From NCBI GenBank assembly GCA_017880945.1, contig JADGRM010000104.1, forward strand, positions 1 through 7,612: a stretch of DNA of 7,612 bases. Reading direction: 5' to 3'. The stretch is from Gallionella sp. (GTDB lineage Bacteria > Pseudomonadota > Gammaproteobacteria > Burkholderiales > Gallionellaceae). The first letter of the stretch is position 1. Each line of letters begins with the position of its first letter. A program made the translations under genes and the position numbers. Below are positions 6,096 to 7,612 of this stretch, piece after piece. A model generated the notes under the pieces. That model was given only the letters and a program-made list of their open reading frames with translations, was not told where the DNA came from and ran no database searches.

Positions 6096-6306
6096 TTGTC
6101 AAAAGGCTTTGCATAGCCATCTGACTAAGTTGGCAAACTACGCCAACCAAGTGGCTGGTTATAGGCTGTCCGGCAACGACAGCCAAGTCATAGGTTATAG
6201 CCATTCCACTGAAAAACTACTAGCCATTCCACTAGGCTACCAAAAGACGATAGCCAAGTGGCTGGTTATAAGTAATCCAAAAGCGATTGCAAAGTGTCTG
6301 GTTATG
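6096..6306 (+). repeat. Hairpin-repeat array, copy B
   Basis: Several units of the copy A family are visible. A truncated unit ends near 6112. Unit B2 (6113-6163) has inner helix GTTGGC with GCCAAC and loop AAACTAC. Next is a short unit with a 7-base stem GGCTGTC with GACAGCC and loop CGGCAAC (6164-6184). A 5' half-unit follows at 6196-6220. Unit B3 (6221-6270) has outer TAGCCA with TGGTTA, middle CCACT with AGTGG, inner GGCTA with TAGCC, and loop AAAAGAC. A last unit has AATC with GATT around CAAAAGC (6274-6288) and ends CTGGTTATG. The frame open across 6070-6345 only translates these repeats. Confidence 0.75.
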
Positions 6307-6341
6307 ATGTGGTTTTTTTACCACGCCAGCCAAAATACCTA

Positions 6342-6370
6342 TTGATTTCTCTTGTCCTGCCGGATAGGAT
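6342..6370 (+). promoter_or_regulatory. Candidate promoter of the first outer-membrane barrel gene
   Basis: TTGATT (6342-6347), a 17-base spacer and TAGGAT (6365-6370) match the sigma-70 elements at four of six positions each. A start point near 6377 would give a leader of about 50 bases before the ATG at 6429. The arrangement recurs before the second barrel gene. Confidence 0.45.
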
Positions 6371-6428
6371 GCATTTAGCGGCCTGCTGCTTGCAAGCCGC
6401 ATCATAATTTATCAAGGGGAATCAAGTC

Positions 6429-6929
6429 ATGAAAAAAATCGTTATTGTTGCGTTGTTGTCGGTTTTCGTTGCTGCACCTGCTTTTGCAGCGGATGGTAAA
6501 AATAGTGTCGGGATCAATTACGGCACCGATCTAAATGGCGTATTGGGTATTCAGGGAGAATTCGACATTTCTTCAATGACCAATAAGCAACCTATTTCGG
6601 TTCAAGTGTTTTGGAAGAAAGCATCGCAGACTTTTGTGGATACAACGGCTCTTGGTGTTGCAGGGATATATGACTTTAACGCGCTGGCTAAACTGGATAA
6701 AAAAATCCATCCCTATGCGGGTGCCGGGTTTAAACGTGTTTCTGAGACAACAACGATACCAGCTTACACATTTGGTGGTTTCATCGTTCCCTCTACATCT
6801 TTCAAAACAACCAGCACTGATTTGTATGTCACTGGCGGGGTCAGATATTATTTAACTCCTCAATTTGATGCTGATTTAAGCTACAACAACTTTGGCGGAT
6901 TGACCATCGGGGCTAACTTTAGTTTCTGA
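6429..6929 (+). CDS. Small outer-membrane beta-barrel protein (opacity/OmpA-barrel-like)
   Basis: This 166-residue protein has a clear Sec signal peptide (residues 1-20, cleavage after AFA, mature ADGKNSV). The mature part alternates polar and hydrophobic residues in short strands, for example SVGINYG, VLGIQGEF, LGVAGIYDF, HPYAGAGFKRV, LYVTGGVRYYL and FDADLSYNN. It ends in NFSF, whose terminal phenylalanine is the usual BAM-recognition residue of outer-membrane barrels. The length fits an 8-strand barrel. There is no peptidoglycan-binding domain and no evidence for a particular substrate. AGGGG lies 9 bases before the ATG. It has its own promoter-like sequence and a strong terminator, so it is probably monocistronic. 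Its signal peptide, leader and promoter region resemble those of the barrel gene at 7308, suggesting paralogues. It is visibly richer in A/T than bioA and dacB. Confidence 0.8.
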   Translation: MKKIVIVALLSVFVAAPAFAADGKNSVGINYGTDLNGVLGIQGEFDISSMTNKQPISVQVFWKKASQTFVDTTALGVAGIYDFNALAKLDKKIHPYAGAGFKRVSETTTIPAYTFGGFIVPSTSFKTTSTDLYVTGGVRYYLTPQFDADLSYNNFGGLTIGANFSF

Positions 6930-6946
6930 TTGGAGTTTCTGATCGG
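6921..6946 (+). repeat. 13-base tandem duplication across the barrel-gene stop codon
   Basis: AGTTTCTGATTGG is followed directly by AGTTTCTGATCGG (12 of 13 identical). The first copy encodes the last two codons and the TGA stop; the second lies just after it. Confidence 0.6.
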
Positions 6947-6988
6947 GCGTGCATAAGATTAAAATTTAGACACGCTTCGCGCATTATC

Positions 6989-7017
6989 AAAAAAGCCGGA
7001 CTTGCTCCGGCTTTTTT
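6989..7017 (+). terminator. Rho-independent terminator after the first barrel gene
   Basis: AGCCGGA (6994-7000), a 5-base loop CTTGC, and TCCGGCT (7006-7012) form a perfect 7-base-pair stem followed by a T run to 7017. An A run precedes it, so it may also work in the opposite direction, though no minus-strand gene approaches it here. Confidence 0.9.
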
Positions 7018-7135
7018 GTTGCCCGGAATTCTACAGCCTTGGCTCGCTCCACACCTCATCCATACGGCATTTTAACCGCCTGATCCCTGCACAACGCAAG
7101 TATCAGTGACTTGGGCGTTTCTCCTGAAGTATTCT

Positions 7136-7193
7136 GCCGTTTTTGCACAGACCGAAAGGACGCGCTGATTGAGTGGCCGCAACATGGGTACTA
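7136..7193 (+). pseudogene. Decayed copy of the 3' end of dacB
   Basis: The sequence aligns with the last 58 bases of dacB (5951-6008) at roughly three quarters of positions by hand. Shared blocks include GCACAG, GCGCTGAT, GAGTGGC, GCAA and TACT. Translated, KDALIEWPQHGY resembles the DacB end QDALIEWLQKGY. A one-base deletion near 7150-7158 puts the upstream part (AVFAQTE, compare AALAQPA) in another frame, so it is not functional. Weaker similarity may extend back to about 7041: GGCTCGCT occurs there 121 bases before GCGCTGAT, against 120 in dacB. The stretch 7018-7135 otherwise holds no gene I can recognise. Confidence 0.65.
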
Positions 7194-7224
7194 TTGTGGC
7201 TTTTTTGCAGCTGTGTTTTCAGCG

Positions 7225-7253
7225 TTGTCTAACCCTGGGAAGGGGGATAGCGT
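7225..7253 (+). promoter_or_regulatory. Candidate promoter of the second outer-membrane barrel gene
   Basis: TTGTCT, a 17-base spacer and TAGCGT sit at almost the same distance from the start codon as the promoter-like pair of the first barrel gene. GGATAG is shared, 67 bases before the first ATG and 63 before the second. The -10 match is weak, but the positional agreement between paralogues supports it. Confidence 0.35.
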
Positions 7254-7307
7254 GTGCCACTGTTTGCGGCACGCAAGTAGCCATAACTTAACCACAGGGG
7301 GTATACC

Positions 7308-7612
7308 ATGAAAAAAATTACTATTGCCATACTGCTGTCTGCTTTCGCTGCTGCTCCAGTATTTGCGGCCAATGAAGGTGCTTATATCGCCGTCGATCTG
7401 GGTCAAGTTAGCTACAGCAATGCCACGAGTCAATTTAGCGGCGCTAACGCCCCAAATCCCAATGCAATCATCCTTGGTGGCGGCTACCACTTCAGCCAGT
7501 ACATGGGCGTGGAAGCGGATTACTCCATCATTGGGGATTCGTCCATTACCACCGTGGCAGGTGCTGCAAGTGCTACGGAGAAATTGAAGACCTCTTCCTT
7601 CCAGGTTGCCGC
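7308..7612 (+). CDS. Outer-membrane beta-barrel protein, C-terminus outside window
   Basis: The first 101 codons are visible. A Sec signal peptide fills residues 1-20 (cleavage after VFA, mature ANEGAYIAV). The mature part starts with barrel-like strands: AYIAVDLGQVSYS, then AIILGGGYHFSQYMGVEADYSII, which resembles the second and third strands of OmpA/opacity-type barrels. AGGGGG lies 6 bases upstream of the ATG. The signal peptide follows the same pattern as that of the gene at 6429, and leader and promoter are similar, so the two are probably paralogues. Their mature parts differ clearly in the visible region. A degraded dacB tail lies just upstream, mirroring the intact dacB before the first barrel gene. 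The family call is good; specific function is unknown. Confidence 0.78.
   Translation, partial: MKKITIAILLSAFAAAPVFAANEGAYIAVDLGQVSYSNATSQFSGANAPNPNAIILGGGYHFSQYMGVEADYSIIGDSSITTVAGAASATEKLKTSSFQVA

Noticed and set aside
6006..6306. CRISPR array or integron attC array
   Set aside because: Units are imperfect, overlap at TATA and have no regular unique spacers, so not CRISPR. The GTT and AAC ends of the inner stem are in the reverse order to attC core sites, and no integrase or cassette genes are present.
6309..6324. Hairpin GTGGT with ACCAC as a terminator for dacB
   Set aside because: The T run is in the loop and not after the stem, so it does not have the form of an intrinsic terminator.
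6070..6345. Open frame of 91 codons across the hairpin array
   Set aside because: It translates the repeat units themselves (LLAIPLG occurs twice), has no Shine-Dalgarno, and both sequence and pairing show the DNA is a repeat array.
7111..7311. Plus-strand open frame of 66 codons
   Set aside because: Its only recognisable part is the decayed dacB tail; the frame is shifted relative to the upstream homologous bases, and it overlaps the start of the next gene.

Overview
The window reads as a chromosomal segment of a Gram-negative proteobacterium. The moderately high GC, a DacB and two small outer-membrane barrels with signal peptides, and the type of dispersed repeats all fit a betaproteobacterium, perhaps an iron- or ammonia-oxidising Nitrosomonadales relative. 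The placement is inference; no rRNA or other marker gene is present.

Layout. Bases 1-2900 hold three minus-strand genes, in transcription order: a TIGR01777/YfcH-type epimerase (2900-2001), a nitronate-monooxygenase-like flavoenzyme with a cysteine-rich tail (1856-603), and the 5' part of a 20 kDa Fe-S subunit of the HyfI/HycG/NuoB family (333-1, running off the left edge). The gap between the last two is almost entirely a nested repeat: a MITE-like element with terminal inverted repeats (about 343-592) interrupted by an array of hairpin units. Its left end supplies the apparent ribosome-binding site of the Fe-S subunit gene. The 144-base gap 1857-2000 shows no convincing site beyond the flavoenzyme's Shine-Dalgarno.

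Divergently, on the plus strand, lie bioA (2988-4397) and dacB (4403-6010), 5 bases apart and probably co-transcribed. bioA carries a 27-residue in-frame insertion encoded by a REP-like palindrome, directly before the PLP-lysine segment. dacB carries about 70 extra residues between the SxN and KTG motifs.

From 6006 to 6306 there is a second, larger copy of the hairpin-repeat family found inside the left MITE. It opens with a 12-base tandem repeat that overlaps the dacB stop codon. Two small paralogous outer-membrane beta-barrel genes follow (6429-6929 and 7308-right edge), each with its own -35/-10-like pair and Shine-Dalgarno, separated by a clear intrinsic terminator. Just upstream of the second barrel gene is a decayed copy of the 3' end of dacB. 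This suggests that a '3' dacB + barrel gene' segment was duplicated in tandem and that the hairpin array entered one copy later.

The most notable content is the hairpin family. At least four units at two loci share a helix and a 7-base loop ending in AC, while the inner stem changes by compensating substitutions. That pattern points to selection on folded single-stranded DNA or RNA.
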